From the NCBI RefSeq assembly GCF_012276695.1, contig NZ_CP038852.1, positions 248,001-312,000 on the forward strand: DNA of 64,000 nt. The letters run 5' to 3'. This document shows positions 40,217 through 48,546 of this stretch, one piece after another (positions within the stretch are counted from its first letter, which is position 1; each line of letters starts with the position of its first letter). The stretch is from Candidatus Pelagibacter giovannonii. Lineage in GTDB: Bacteria > Pseudomonadota > Alphaproteobacteria > Pelagibacterales > Pelagibacteraceae. The notes beneath the pieces were generated by a model. That model worked only from the letters and a program-made list of their open reading frames with translations. It did no database searches and was not told the DNA's origin. The translations under genes and the position numbers were made by a program.

Positions 40217-41143
40217 TTATTTATTTCCCTTTGGATCAAATGGATAATTCCAAGCATCACCACCAATCATTTTAGATATACCTGAATAGTCAGTATCACT
40301 ATCACCTTCATCACAGAACTTTGAAAAAATTTCTAAAGCAGCTTTACCTAAAGGTGTTGAGGCATCAACAGACTGCGCAGCGTCCATAGCTAATCTTAAA
40401 TCCTTCCTCATCATTGCTGCTGTAAAACCTGGTCGGTATTTATTATTTGAAGGAACTCCATCAGTAAGATTTGGTAAAGGTGTATAATTAGTCATAGCCC
40501 AATTATTTCCTGAAGCTGCTTTTATTATTTCATGAACCTTTCTAATATCCATTTTTAATCTTTTAGCTAACATTAAAGATTCAGATGCTGCTATCATAGA
40601 AATTCCTAAAGACATATTGTTGCAAATTTTTACCCCTACTCCACTTCCTTGAGCTCCTGCATGTAAAATTTTTTGTCCCATAATATCAAATAAAGGTTTT
40701 GCTAATGCTACAGCTTCATCACTTCCACCAACTAAAAAATTTAATTTTCCAATTCTTGCTCCCATCACACCGCCAGTAACTGGTGCATCTATCATTTTAA
40801 TTCCAAGTTTTTTTGATTCATTACCTAGCTCAAGAGAAGTCTCAATATCAATTGTTGAGCAATCAATTATCAAACATTCTTTTGGAATTTTATTTAATAT
40901 TCCTTTGTCTCCTAAATAAAGAGATCGAACATGTTTTCCCTCTGGTAGCATAGATATAACAGTACTAGCGCCATCTAATAATTCATCAATTGTTGATACA
41001 ACATTTAAACCTGACTCTTTTGCAGTTTTTATTACCTCTGGTGAAACATCAAAAGCTTTAACTTTTTTACCAGCTTTAATCAGTTGATCAGCCATAGGGT
41101 TTCCCATATTTCCAACGCCTATGAATGCAATGTGATTAGTCAT
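40217..41143 (-). CDS. mmsB: 3-hydroxyisobutyrate dehydrogenase-like oxidoreductase (MmsB family)
   Basis: This NAD(P)-dependent beta-hydroxyacid dehydrogenase has 308 residues. The N-terminal cofactor motif is FIGVGNMGNPMADQL (about 6-20); the substrate motif DAPVTGGVMGARIGKL and the catalytic-lysine region GVGVKICNNMSLGISMI follow. The C-terminal pattern with KYRPGFTAAMMRKDLRLA is typical of 3-hydroxyisobutyrate dehydrogenase rather than tartronate semialdehyde reductase. The start overlaps the aldehyde dehydrogenase gene by 8 bases. The true substrate may be another 3-hydroxy acid, because no other valine-catabolism gene is present. Confidence 0.75.
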   Translation of the reverse strand: MTNHIAFIGVGNMGNPMADQLIKAGKKVKAFDVSPEVIKTAKESGLNVVSTIDELLDGASTVISMLPEGKHVRSLYLGDKGILNKIPKECLIIDCSTIDIETSLELGNESKKLGIKMIDAPVTGGVMGARIGKLNFLVGGSDEAVALAKPLFDIMGQKILHAGAQGSGVGVKICNNMSLGISMIAASESLMLAKRLKMDIRKVHEIIKAASGNNWAMTNYTPLPNLTDGVPSNNKYRPGFTAAMMRKDLRLAMDAAQSVDASTPLGKAALEIFSKFCDEGDSDTDYSGISKMIGGDAWNYPFDPKGNK

Positions 41144-42656
41144 CTAAATTTGATTTACCTCTATTAATCAAAACTGTTTTACTTTGCGTGAAGTGATTCA
41201 TCATGCTATCAAAAGCATATTCTTTACCTAAACCACTCATTTTAATTCCCCCATAAGAAACATTAGCCCTTGGAGCTACACATTGATTTACCTGAACAAA
41301 ACCAGCTTCGATTTCATCTACAAACTGTAATGCTCTAGATAGATTTTGTGTCCATAAAACTGCTGATAAACCAAAGGGTGTGTCGTTAGCACTTCTCATA
41401 ACTTCATCAAAATTTTTAAATGGAATGGCACAAGCAACAGGGCCAAATACCTCTTCTTGACATACAGGAGATTCTACAGGTACGCCTGATAATAAAGTTG
41501 GTTCATAGAAAAACCCTTCTTTATAATCTCCTCCTTTGGGTTGATTACCACCATGTAATACTTTTGCAGATGAGGTTTTTTTTGCAATATCCATATAGTG
41601 TAATGTTCTTTTAAGTTGTTCATCAGATATTATGGCACCAATATCAGATTTAGTATCAAGTGCATTTCCCATCTTAAGTTTACTCAGCTTAGAAACCACC
41701 CCTTCTAAAACTTTATCATAGATTTTTTCATGTATATAAACTCTTGATCCAGCAGTACATGCTTGTCCTTGACGAGTATACCTCATGCCATCGATTACAC
41801 CTGGTATTGCTATATCTAAATCAGCATCACTCATTATAATATTTGGGTTTTTTCCACCTAATTCCAATGTAACAGGACATAATTTTGGAGCAGCCTTCAT
41901 TGCAATAATTTTTCCAACAGAAAACGATCCTGTAAAAGTAACCTTTCTAACTTTAGGGTGATCTATTAAAGGTTCACCACACTCTTCTCCATATCCAGAA
42001 ATGACGTTTAAAACTCCAGGAGGAAGTTCTTGTTGTAATATTTCACATAAGAGTAAAGCACAAAGTGGTGCTTGTTCAGCAGTTTTTAACACTACAGTAT
42101 TGCCCGCCACAATAGCTGGTGCAATTTTTGCAACAGTTAAAAATAAAGGAGCGTTCCAAGGAATAATTGCACAAACAACTCCAATTGGATCTTTAGTTGT
42201 GTAATGAATTGTGTTTGGAATATTTGGTGGGTAATTTTCACCTTTAATTTCTCCTGCCAGTCCAGCAAACATATGAGTTAACTCAATTGATGCTACTGTC
42301 TCAGGTATAGCCTGAGTTCTAAGAGCGTTACCAGTATCTAAAGCTAATAATGTTTCAATTTCATTTTTTCTATCTTCTAATTTTCTAGCAGCAGCTGACA
42401 TTATTTTACCACGTTCTCTTGCAGGTATTTTTTTCCATTTTTGAAATGCAGCTTCCGCTGAATCAACCGCTATATTTACATCAACCTTATTGCACTGCGG
42501 CGCTTCACCAATACTTTCACCTGTACTTGGATTTAATACACTGATTTTACCTTTAGCTTTAGAAGGTGACAATTTTCCATCAATTAAAATTTTATTAGAT
42601 AATCTTTTTGCATTACCTAGTGCTAGTTCTAAATTATTTTTAAAATCATCACTCAT
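41136..42656 (-). CDS. NAD-dependent aldehyde dehydrogenase family protein
   Basis: This 506-residue enzyme oxidises an aldehyde to a carboxylic acid. Family motifs are IIPWNAPLFLTVAKIAPAI, TFTGSFSVG for cofactor binding, ELGGKNPNI with the general-base Glu, and the catalytic Cys in RQGQACTAGSRV. The C-terminal region FVQVNQCVAPRANVSYGGIK is typical of the betaine/phenylacetaldehyde type branch and not of CoA-acylating MmsA. It is sandwiched between the SDR gene (1-base overlap) and the MmsB-like gene (8-base overlap). The substrate is unknown. Confidence 0.88.
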   Translation of the reverse strand: MSDDFKNNLELALGNAKRLSNKILIDGKLSPSKAKGKISVLNPSTGESIGEAPQCNKVDVNIAVDSAEAAFQKWKKIPARERGKIMSAAARKLEDRKNEIETLLALDTGNALRTQAIPETVASIELTHMFAGLAGEIKGENYPPNIPNTIHYTTKDPIGVVCAIIPWNAPLFLTVAKIAPAIVAGNTVVLKTAEQAPLCALLLCEILQQELPPGVLNVISGYGEECGEPLIDHPKVRKVTFTGSFSVGKIIAMKAAPKLCPVTLELGGKNPNIIMSDADLDIAIPGVIDGMRYTRQGQACTAGSRVYIHEKIYDKVLEGVVSKLSKLKMGNALDTKSDIGAIISDEQLKRTLHYMDIAKKTSSAKVLHGGNQPKGGDYKEGFFYEPTLLSGVPVESPVCQEEVFGPVACAIPFKNFDEVMRSANDTPFGLSAVLWTQNLSRALQFVDEIEAGFVQVNQCVAPRANVSYGGIKMSGLGKEYAFDSMMNHFTQSKTVLINRGKSNLDD

Positions 42657-43432
42657 TAATTGCTTATTTCACCTTTTCTTGTTTTCGCAGCTAACCAGCC
42701 GCCGTCAATTTTTATCTCAGATCCATTTATAAAATCAGCATCATCGCTAGAAAGAAAAACTGCTGCACCAGATATATCAGATGGTAAACCCCAACGTCCA
42801 ACTATAGTTTCTTTACCCCAAGCTTCACCATGAGTAGGATCTTCAGCAAACTTTTGATTGAAAGGTGTTGAAATTAACCCAGGGCAAATAGTATTAACGT
42901 TAATATTTTTCCCTGTTAAATCAACTGCTAAGGCTCTTGTTAAACCAAGTATACCAGATTTTGCAGCAACATAAGCTACTCTATCAGGTCTGCCCATAAA
43001 ACTTGCAATTGATCCAAAATTAATGATTTTTCCTTTACCATTTTTTATCATGTGAGGAATAACAGACTTACAGCACAGATATGGTCCGGTTAAGTTTACC
43101 GATATCATGTCATCCCATTGTTGTTTTGTATGATCTAGAATATTATTAATATGTCTAATACCGGCATTGTTAACAAGAATATCGATCTTACCAAATTTCT
43201 TAATAGCTGCTTCAGCCATATTATTTGCACTGTCTTCTTCGGCAACATTTGTTTCTACAACAATTGCTCCACCATTATTATCTTGAATCTTTTTAGAAAT
43301 TTTTTCACCATTTTCAATATCCATTTCAGCAATAACAATTTTTGCGCCCTCACTTGCTAATCTCAAACAAATCTCTGCACCAATTCCTTTTCCACCCCCT
43401 GTGACTATTGCTATTCTATCTTTTAGTTTCAT
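42656..43432 (-). CDS. SDR family oxidoreductase
   Basis: This short-chain dehydrogenase has 258 residues from the Met at 43430-43432, chosen because MKLKDRIAIVTGGGKGIG is the normal family start and AGGA lies about six bases before it; a longer frame would add 21 atypical residues. It has the TGGGKGIG cofactor motif, NNAGIRH, and the catalytic YVAAK with a serine upstream in GSIASF. It is the first gene of the SDR-ALDH-MmsB operon and is divergent from hxlR. Confidence 0.88.
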   Translation of the reverse strand: MKLKDRIAIVTGGGKGIGAEICLRLASEGAKIVIAEMDIENGEKISKKIQDNNGGAIVVETNVAEEDSANNMAEAAIKKFGKIDILVNNAGIRHINNILDHTKQQWDDMISVNLTGPYLCCKSVIPHMIKNGKGKIINFGSIASFMGRPDRVAYVAAKSGILGLTRALAVDLTGKNINVNTICPGLISTPFNQKFAEDPTHGEAWGKETIVGRWGLPSDISGAAVFLSSDDADFINGSEIKIDGGWLAAKTRKGEISN

Positions 43433-43522
43433 TGAAATCCTGTAGTAAAAATTTTTAATTTTATTTAGGTTATTACTTTTTAAAATTTTAATCAAAACAA
43501 ATAATAAATATAAAATTTATTT

Positions 43523-43558
43523 TGGTATTATAATAAAACTAGTATACTAAACATACCA
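43523..43558. promoter_or_regulatory. Candidate operator between the SDR operon and hxlR
   Basis: The perfect 10-base palindrome TAGTATACTA lies at 43540-43549. It is flanked by TGGTAT at 43523-43528 and its complement ATACCA at 43553-43558, which runs into the hxlR start codon. HxlR/MarR-type regulators bind such AT-rich palindromes in divergent promoters, so autoregulation is likely. Confidence 0.5.
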
Positions 43559-43974
43559 TGGTAAACAATTTAGAGATAAATAAAGATCCATTAAACAATG
43601 CATTAAAATTAATTAGTGGAAAGTGGAAAATTAAAATTCTTGAAAAGTTAAGCAATAGGTCAATTAGATTTGGTAAACTTAAGAAAAATTTAGATACTAT
43701 AACTTCTCAAATGCTGTCTAAACAATTAAAAGAAATGGAGAATGACACTCTAGTAAAAAGAAAGGTTATTAAATCAAACCCAATAACTGTTGAATATTCT
43801 TTAACACAATTTGGCAACTCTAGCTTACCAATAATTAGATCTTTGATTAAATGGGGAAGTATTAATAAAAGAAAAATGTCACGTGTTATTGAAAAAGATC
43901 AGGAAAGAGCAATTGATTTATTAAATGATGAAATTAGATTTAAAAACTTACAAAGAAAAAACTTCTATGGATAG
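43558..43974 (+). CDS. HxlR family transcriptional regulator
   Basis: This 138-residue winged-helix DNA-binding protein has the family pattern SGKWKIKILEKLSNRSIRFG near residues 20-39, followed by the recognition region TSQMLSKQLKEMENDTLVKR and the wing (YSLTQFG). The usual N-terminal cysteine of redox-sensing members is replaced by Asp, and the protein contains no cysteine at all, so it probably senses a metabolite instead. It is divergent from the SDR-ALDH-MmsB operon and likely regulates it and the TRAP genes. It is convergent with the FKBP-rhodanese gene (7 bases apart). Confidence 0.88.
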   Translation: MVNNLEINKDPLNNALKLISGKWKIKILEKLSNRSIRFGKLKKNLDTITSQMLSKQLKEMENDTLVKRKVIKSNPITVEYSLTQFGNSSLPIIRSLIKWGSINKRKMSRVIEKDQERAIDLLNDEIRFKNLQRKNFYG

Positions 43975-43981
43975 AATGATA

Positions 43982-44728
43982 TTACTTATGAGGGCCAAGT
44001 TTTTTATTTTCATTTTGCCAAGCTTTAATTCCACCTTTTAAAACCGAAACATTAGTAAATCCCAAATCTTCAGAAAATGAATTAGCTAACATTGATGCCG
44101 TTTCTCCATCATGACTTATAAAAATCAAATTAACATCTTGAGATTGAGAAGCAGCTAATGCTCTAATTTTATCCATAACATACACTTGAAATTTACCATT
44201 TTTATCAAAAGCTGTTTCTGGAAATGAACCTTTGATAACACCTGTTTTATCCCACTCTTCTTCTGTTCTAATATCTAATGCTACAGCATTATTTTCAATC
44301 ATTTCTATTAGTTCATCTGATGAAACTGATTTATAACTAGGATCTAGAACGTCAATTACCTCAAATTCAAATATCAGATCTGTATTGGGTGGTATAATAT
44401 CTCCTCCACCATTTTCTCCATAAGCTAATTCAGCTGGAATTTTAATTTTTCTTTTAGTTCCTTTGGTAGTTCCTATTATTCCTTGCTCAAAACCAGGAAT
44501 TACCTCTTTCATGCTCATTTGCACTACTAAAGGTCTATCCTTACCAACATTTGTATCAAAAACTTTTCCATTTTCAAATGAGCCTGTGTATTCAAGCTGA
44601 ACCCAAGAATGTTTTATAATTTTTTTTCCCGTACCAGGCTTATCATTGATAATTTCAATTTCAACAGACTGAACTTGAAGTGATAAAGATAAAAAAATTG
44701 TACATATAAGTATTAATATTTTTTTCAT
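43982..44728 (-). CDS. Exported FKBP-type peptidyl-prolyl isomerase fused to a rhodanese-like domain
   Basis: This two-domain protein has 248 residues from the Met at 44726-44728 (MKKILILICTIFLSL, signal peptide); an upstream ATG adds only six residues. Residues about 25-130 form an FKBP domain with VQLEYTGSFENGKVFDTN, VIPGFEQGIIG and PAELAYGENGGGDIIPPNT. A rhodanese-like domain follows (LDIRTEEEWDKTG, then the active-site loop). In that loop the catalytic cysteine is replaced (FISHDGETAS), so sulfur transfer is unlikely. It is probably a periplasmic folding factor with a binding module. Confidence 0.87.
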   Translation of the reverse strand: MKKILILICTIFLSLSLQVQSVEIEIINDKPGTGKKIIKHSWVQLEYTGSFENGKVFDTNVGKDRPLVVQMSMKEVIPGFEQGIIGTTKGTKRKIKIPAELAYGENGGGDIIPPNTDLIFEFEVIDVLDPSYKSVSSDELIEMIENNAVALDIRTEEEWDKTGVIKGSFPETAFDKNGKFQVYVMDKIRALAASQSQDVNLIFISHDGETASMLANSFSEDLGFTNVSVLKGGIKAWQNENKKLGPHK

Positions 44729-44816
44729 TATTTTATAATTGTTCAATTATCAGAAATAAATATGATTTTCTATATATTATTAGATTATTAATAAAAATTA
44801 ATTTATAAAAATATAT

Positions 44817-46412
44817 ATGGATAATTTTGACTACATCATTATTGGAGCTGGATCAGCAGGATGTGTTTTGGCAAATAGATTGTCTGAAAACCCAAAAAAT
44901 AAAGTTCTTTTAATTGAAGCTGGTGGTAAAGATAATTATCCATGGATTCATATTCCTGTTGGATATTTTAAAACCATGCACAATCCAGATGTAGACTGGT
45001 GTTATAATACAGAACCAGATAAGACCATGAACAATAGATCCATAAGATATCCAAGAGGTAAAACTTTAGGAGGAAGTTCTTCAATCAATGGTTTATTATA
45101 TGTTAGGGGTCAAAGTAGAGACTATGATATCTGGAGACAATTGGGTAACAAGGGTTGGAGTTGGGATGATGTATTACCTTATTTTATAAAAGCAGAAAAT
45201 CAAGAAAGAGGTGAAAATGAGTTCCATGGTGTTGGTGGCCCTTTGTCAGTTTCAGACCAAAGAATTCAATTACCACTATTAAATGAATTCCAAAAAGCTG
45301 CTGAAGAGTTTGGTGTTCCAAAAACTAAAGATTTTAATACAGGAGATAATTATGGTTGTGGTTATTTTCAAGTAACTGAAAAAGATGGCTTTAGATGTAG
45401 CACTGCTGTTGGCTATCTTAACCCTATAAAAAAAAGACCTAATCTAAAAATAGTTACAAAAGCTCATGTTAAAAAGATTAATTTTGAAAACAAAGTTGCT
45501 AAAGAAGTTGAGTACTGGATTGAAAATGAATTATTCACTGTAAACGCTAGCAAAGAAATTGTCTTATCTTCAGGCGCAATTGGTTCTCCACAATTATTAC
45601 AAGTGTCTGGTGTTGGTAATTCAAATAAATTAAAAAAACTAGGAATTGAGATGGTGCATGAATTAAAGGGTGTTGGTGAAAACTTACAAGACCATTTAAT
45701 GTTTAGACCAATATATAAAATACAAAATATAAAATCTCTTAATAAAAAAATTAACAGTTTATTTGGTAACTTATTAATTGGATTAGAATACGTATTTAAT
45801 AGAAGTGGGCCCATGACTATGGGTGCAAGTCAGATGTGTATGTTTGCAAAAAGTGATCCATCGTTAGAACTGCCTGATTTACAGTGGCATGTTCAGCCAA
45901 TGAGTATGGATACATTGGGTGCAACTAAGAATCATGATTTTCACGGTTTCACTCCAACAGTTTCACAAATAAGACCAACTAGTAGAGGGCATATCAGTGT
46001 GACAGATAAAGATTCTAGAACTTATGCAAAAATAAAAATGAATTACCTATCAACTGATGAAGATAGAAGAATTGCAGCAGCTGGTCTTAAATTAACAAGA
46101 AAAATTGTTTTAGAATCTGAAACATTCAAAAAATTTAGCCCAGAAGAATATCGCCCTGGAACTCATTTAACAGAAGATGAGGAAATATTAAAAGCAGCAG
46201 CAGATTATGCCCAGACAATATTTCATCCAGTTGGAACATGTAAAATGGGTCAAGACGATATGGCTGTAGTTAACGATCAATTAAAAGTTCATGGGATAAA
46301 AAATTTAAGAGTGATTGATGCTTCTATAATGCCTAATATCACCTCTGGTAATACTAATGCTCCTACAATAATGATTGCAGAAAAAGGTGCTGATATGATA
46401 CTAAGCAATTGA
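44817..46412 (+). CDS. GMC family FAD oxidoreductase, choline dehydrogenase-like
   Basis: This FAD-dependent alcohol oxidoreductase has 531 residues. The FAD motif GAGSAGCVLANRLSENP is at about 9-25, GKTLGGSSSINGLLYVRGQ is at about 82-100, the GMC signature 2 segment is GAIGSPQLLQVSGVGN, and the C-terminal HPVGTCKMG region holds the active-site histidine. It resembles BetA, but no betaine aldehyde dehydrogenase or choline transporter is adjacent, so another alcohol such as a glycol or a polyol is equally possible. It is the first gene of a six-gene operon and overlaps the TerC gene by one base. Confidence 0.8.
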   Translation: MDNFDYIIIGAGSAGCVLANRLSENPKNKVLLIEAGGKDNYPWIHIPVGYFKTMHNPDVDWCYNTEPDKTMNNRSIRYPRGKTLGGSSSINGLLYVRGQSRDYDIWRQLGNKGWSWDDVLPYFIKAENQERGENEFHGVGGPLSVSDQRIQLPLLNEFQKAAEEFGVPKTKDFNTGDNYGCGYFQVTEKDGFRCSTAVGYLNPIKKRPNLKIVTKAHVKKINFENKVAKEVEYWIENELFTVNASKEIVLSSGAIGSPQLLQVSGVGNSNKLKKLGIEMVHELKGVGENLQDHLMFRPIYKIQNIKSLNKKINSLFGNLLIGLEYVFNRSGPMTMGASQMCMFAKSDPSLELPDLQWHVQPMSMDTLGATKNHDFHGFTPTVSQIRPTSRGHISVTDKDSRTYAKIKMNYLSTDEDRRIAAAGLKLTRKIVLESETFKKFSPEEYRPGTHLTEDEEILKAAADYAQTIFHPVGTCKMGQDDMAVVNDQLKVHGIKNLRVIDASIMPNITSGNTNAPTIMIAEKGADMILSN

Positions 46413-47002
46413 TGTTTGCAGAATTATTCGGACCTGAGCAACTTGTAATCTTAGGTCAAATTATATTTATAGATTTAGTCTTAGCAGGAGATAATGCTAT
46501 TATTATTGGAATGGTAGCTTCTAAATTTCCAGTGGAACAAAGAAAAAAGGTAATTTTTTGGGGGATAGGTGGTGCAGTAATTTTAAGAATTATCTTAACT
46601 ATGCTAACTGCCTATTTATTACAAATAACAGGTTTAAGACTAATAGGTGGATTGCTTCTTCTTTATATAGTTTACAAACTCTATACGGATGTCATTAAAG
46701 GTCAGTCAGGTAATGAAGACGTTAAAGTAGATAATTCAAGTTTCATGAAAGCTATTTGGACAGTTTTACTTGCTGATTTTACAATGAGTTTAGATAATGT
46801 TTTGGGTGTAGCTGGTGCTGCTGGTGATCACTATGTACTACTAATTTTTGGATTAGCTTTATCAATAATCCTTATGGCAACAGCTGCTACTGTGATATCA
46901 AGATGGATTAACGAATATAAATGGATAGCATGGATTGGTTTAATTGCTATACTGGTTGTTGCAATCGAATTAATCTATACTGATTTAAAATTATTTATTT
47001 AA
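46412..47002 (+). CDS. TerC family integral membrane protein (YjbE-like)
   Basis: This 196-residue membrane protein has about seven transmembrane segments. The segment IDLVLAGDNAIIIGMVAS is the TerC/YjbE signature, with the acidic residues thought to handle metal ions (Mn2+ export in related proteins), and DFTMSLDNVLGVAGAAG repeats it in the second half. I chose ATG at 46412, which overlaps the previous stop as TGATG; a TTG three bases upstream is less likely. Its link to the oxidoreductases may be only operon economy. Confidence 0.85.
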   Translation: MFAELFGPEQLVILGQIIFIDLVLAGDNAIIIGMVASKFPVEQRKKVIFWGIGGAVILRIILTMLTAYLLQITGLRLIGGLLLLYIVYKLYTDVIKGQSGNEDVKVDNSSFMKAIWTVLLADFTMSLDNVLGVAGAAGDHYVLLIFGLALSIILMATAATVISRWINEYKWIAWIGLIAILVVAIELIYTDLKLFI

Positions 47003-47761
47003 ATGTACTTACAAAAAATAAATCTTAAAAATAAATATGCATTAGTAACTGGGGCTGGCAAGGGATTGGGTAGAGCCTGCTCTATTGCGCTTGCTGAAGC
47101 TGGTGCAACAATCATTGCATTAAGTAGAACTCAATCAGATCTTGATAAACTTGAAAAAGAAATAAAAAAGATAAAAGGCAAAATTATCAAAATTAATTGT
47201 GATGTAATGAATTATGAAGATCTTAAAAAAAGTTTAAATAAGATTAAAATTATAGATATTTTAGTTAATAATGCGGGCACAAATATTCCTGAGCCCTTTG
47301 AAAAAATCAAACAAGAAAACATGAACTACTTAGTAGATTTAAACCTTAAAGCTGCTTTTAATGTGGCTCAATTAGTTGTTAAAAAAATGCTAAAGAATAA
47401 AAAAAGAGGTGGATCAATTATTAATATGTCCTCTCAACTTGGTCATGTTGGAATGGCTGGTAGAAATGTTTATAATATGACAAAATTTGGTATAGAAGGC
47501 TTAACTAAAGGCATGGGTGTTGAACTTGCAAAAAATAATATTAGAGTAAATACAGTAGCTCCTACTTTTGTTGCAACACCAATGGTTAAAAGATTTTTCA
47601 AAAACAAAGAATTTAAAAAACTAGCTTTAGGCAATATTCCTATGGGAAAATTAGCAACAGAAAGTGATGTCGCAACAAGTGTTTGTTTTTTAGCTTCTTC
47701 GGCATCGTCAATGGTTACGGCCACATCAATTCTAGTAGACGGTGGATGGACTGCAAAGTAA
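47003..47761 (+). CDS. SDR family oxidoreductase
   Basis: This short-chain dehydrogenase has 252 residues. The cofactor motif TGAGKGLGRA is near residues 16-25, NNAGTNI near 88-94, the catalytic YNMTK in the middle, and a serine in NMSSQLG before it. It begins directly after the TerC stop codon. Its end overlaps the M23 peptidase gene by 16 bases. The substrate is unknown, though the gluconate-5-dehydrogenase-like style of the N-terminus (KINLKNKYALVTGAG) suggests a polyol or keto-acid substrate. Confidence 0.87.
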   Translation: MYLQKINLKNKYALVTGAGKGLGRACSIALAEAGATIIALSRTQSDLDKLEKEIKKIKGKIIKINCDVMNYEDLKKSLNKIKIIDILVNNAGTNIPEPFEKIKQENMNYLVDLNLKAAFNVAQLVVKKMLKNKKRGGSIINMSSQLGHVGMAGRNVYNMTKFGIEGLTKGMGVELAKNNIRVNTVAPTFVATPMVKRFFKNKEFKKLALGNIPMGKLATESDVATSVCFLASSASSMVTATSILVDGGWTAK

Positions 47762-48546
47762 TATATAGATTACTTTTATTAGTAGTATTATTTTTTTCAA
47801 CTCAATCTTTTGCATTAGAGTTTCAGGGAAAATTCATTCAAGGACATTTCATTATTGGAAAAACTGATCCTGGGTCATCAATTTTTGTAGATAAAAAAAA
47901 AGTTAAAGTTTCAAAAGATGGTTATTTTGCATTTGGGATTGAAAAAGATAGAAAATTTGACATTACAATCACTGAAAATGATAACAAGATTGTAAAAAAA
48001 ATAAAAAAAAGAAAATACAATATTCAAAAAATTGATGGCCTACCTAAAAAAAAAGTTACACCACCAGAAGAGTTTTACGTAAGAATTAAGAAAGAAAATA
48101 AATTAATAGCTGATGCAAGAGAAATTGAAAGTGACTTACAGTTTTTTAAAGAAAAGTTTATTATCCCAGTTGATGATGCAATAATTACTGGTGTTTACGG
48201 TAGTCAAAGAATTTTAAATGGCATACCCAAATGGCCCCATTATGGTTTAGATTTTGCTCAAAAAAAAGGTACACCAGTTAAAGCAATGAATAACGGTATT
48301 GTTACTCTAGCTGAAAAAGATTTATTTTATACGGGTGCAACTTTGATATTTGACCATGGTCATGGAATTTCAACTCTCTACATGCATATGGATGAAATTT
48401 TTGTAAATGTAGGTGATCATGTTAAAAAAGGAGACATCATTGCAACTGTTGGTTCATCAGGTAGATCAACTGGTCCTCACCTTGATATAAGACTTAATTG
48501 GTTTGGCACTAGACTAGATCCTGCAACTATACTAAACATTCAATAA
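47746..48546 (+). CDS. M23 family metallopeptidase, exported
   Basis: This peptidoglycan-targeting LytM/M23 peptidase has 266 residues. I chose the ATG at 47746 because it gives a clean signal peptide (residues 4-22, ending SFA) and overlaps the SDR gene by 16 bases; the longer frame is SDR coding sequence. The zinc motif HYGLDFA is in the C-terminal domain, with the downstream HGHGISTLYMHM and PHLDIRLNW segments. The last pair is HxD rather than HxH, a variant common in this subgroup. The N-terminal part binds no recognised ligand. Confidence 0.87.
   Translation: MDCKVIYRLLLLVVLFFSTQSFALEFQGKFIQGHFIIGKTDPGSSIFVDKKKVKVSKDGYFAFGIEKDRKFDITITENDNKIVKKIKKRKYNIQKIDGLPKKKVTPPEEFYVRIKKENKLIADAREIESDLQFFKEKFIIPVDDAIITGVYGSQRILNGIPKWPHYGLDFAQKKGTPVKAMNNGIVTLAEKDLFYTGATLIFDHGHGISTLYMHMDEIFVNVGDHVKKGDIIATVGSSGRSTGPHLDIRLNWFGTRLDPATILNIQ

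Noticed and set aside
36874-43432. The TRAP module as a DHPS (HpsKLM/HpsNOP) or sulfoquinovose route
   Set aside because: No HpsN (histidinol dehydrogenase-like), sulfolactate dehydrogenase or SQ-specific gene is visible in the module, so a sulfonate link would rest only on the distant xsc/suyA genes.
44817-46412. Firm choline dehydrogenase (betA) assignment and osmoprotection role
   Set aside because: GMC enzymes with this pattern use many alcohols, and no betB, betI or choline transporter gene is nearby.
47683-47745. Longer start for the M23 peptidase gene
   Set aside because: This stretch lies in the SDR coding sequence in another frame; the signal peptide is correct only from 47746.
48475-48510. 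Second zinc histidine of the M23 peptidase replaced by Asp (HLD) as evidence for an inactive enzyme
   Set aside because: The GPHLD form is common among related alphaproteobacterial M23 proteins, so it is probably a normal variant and not a loss.
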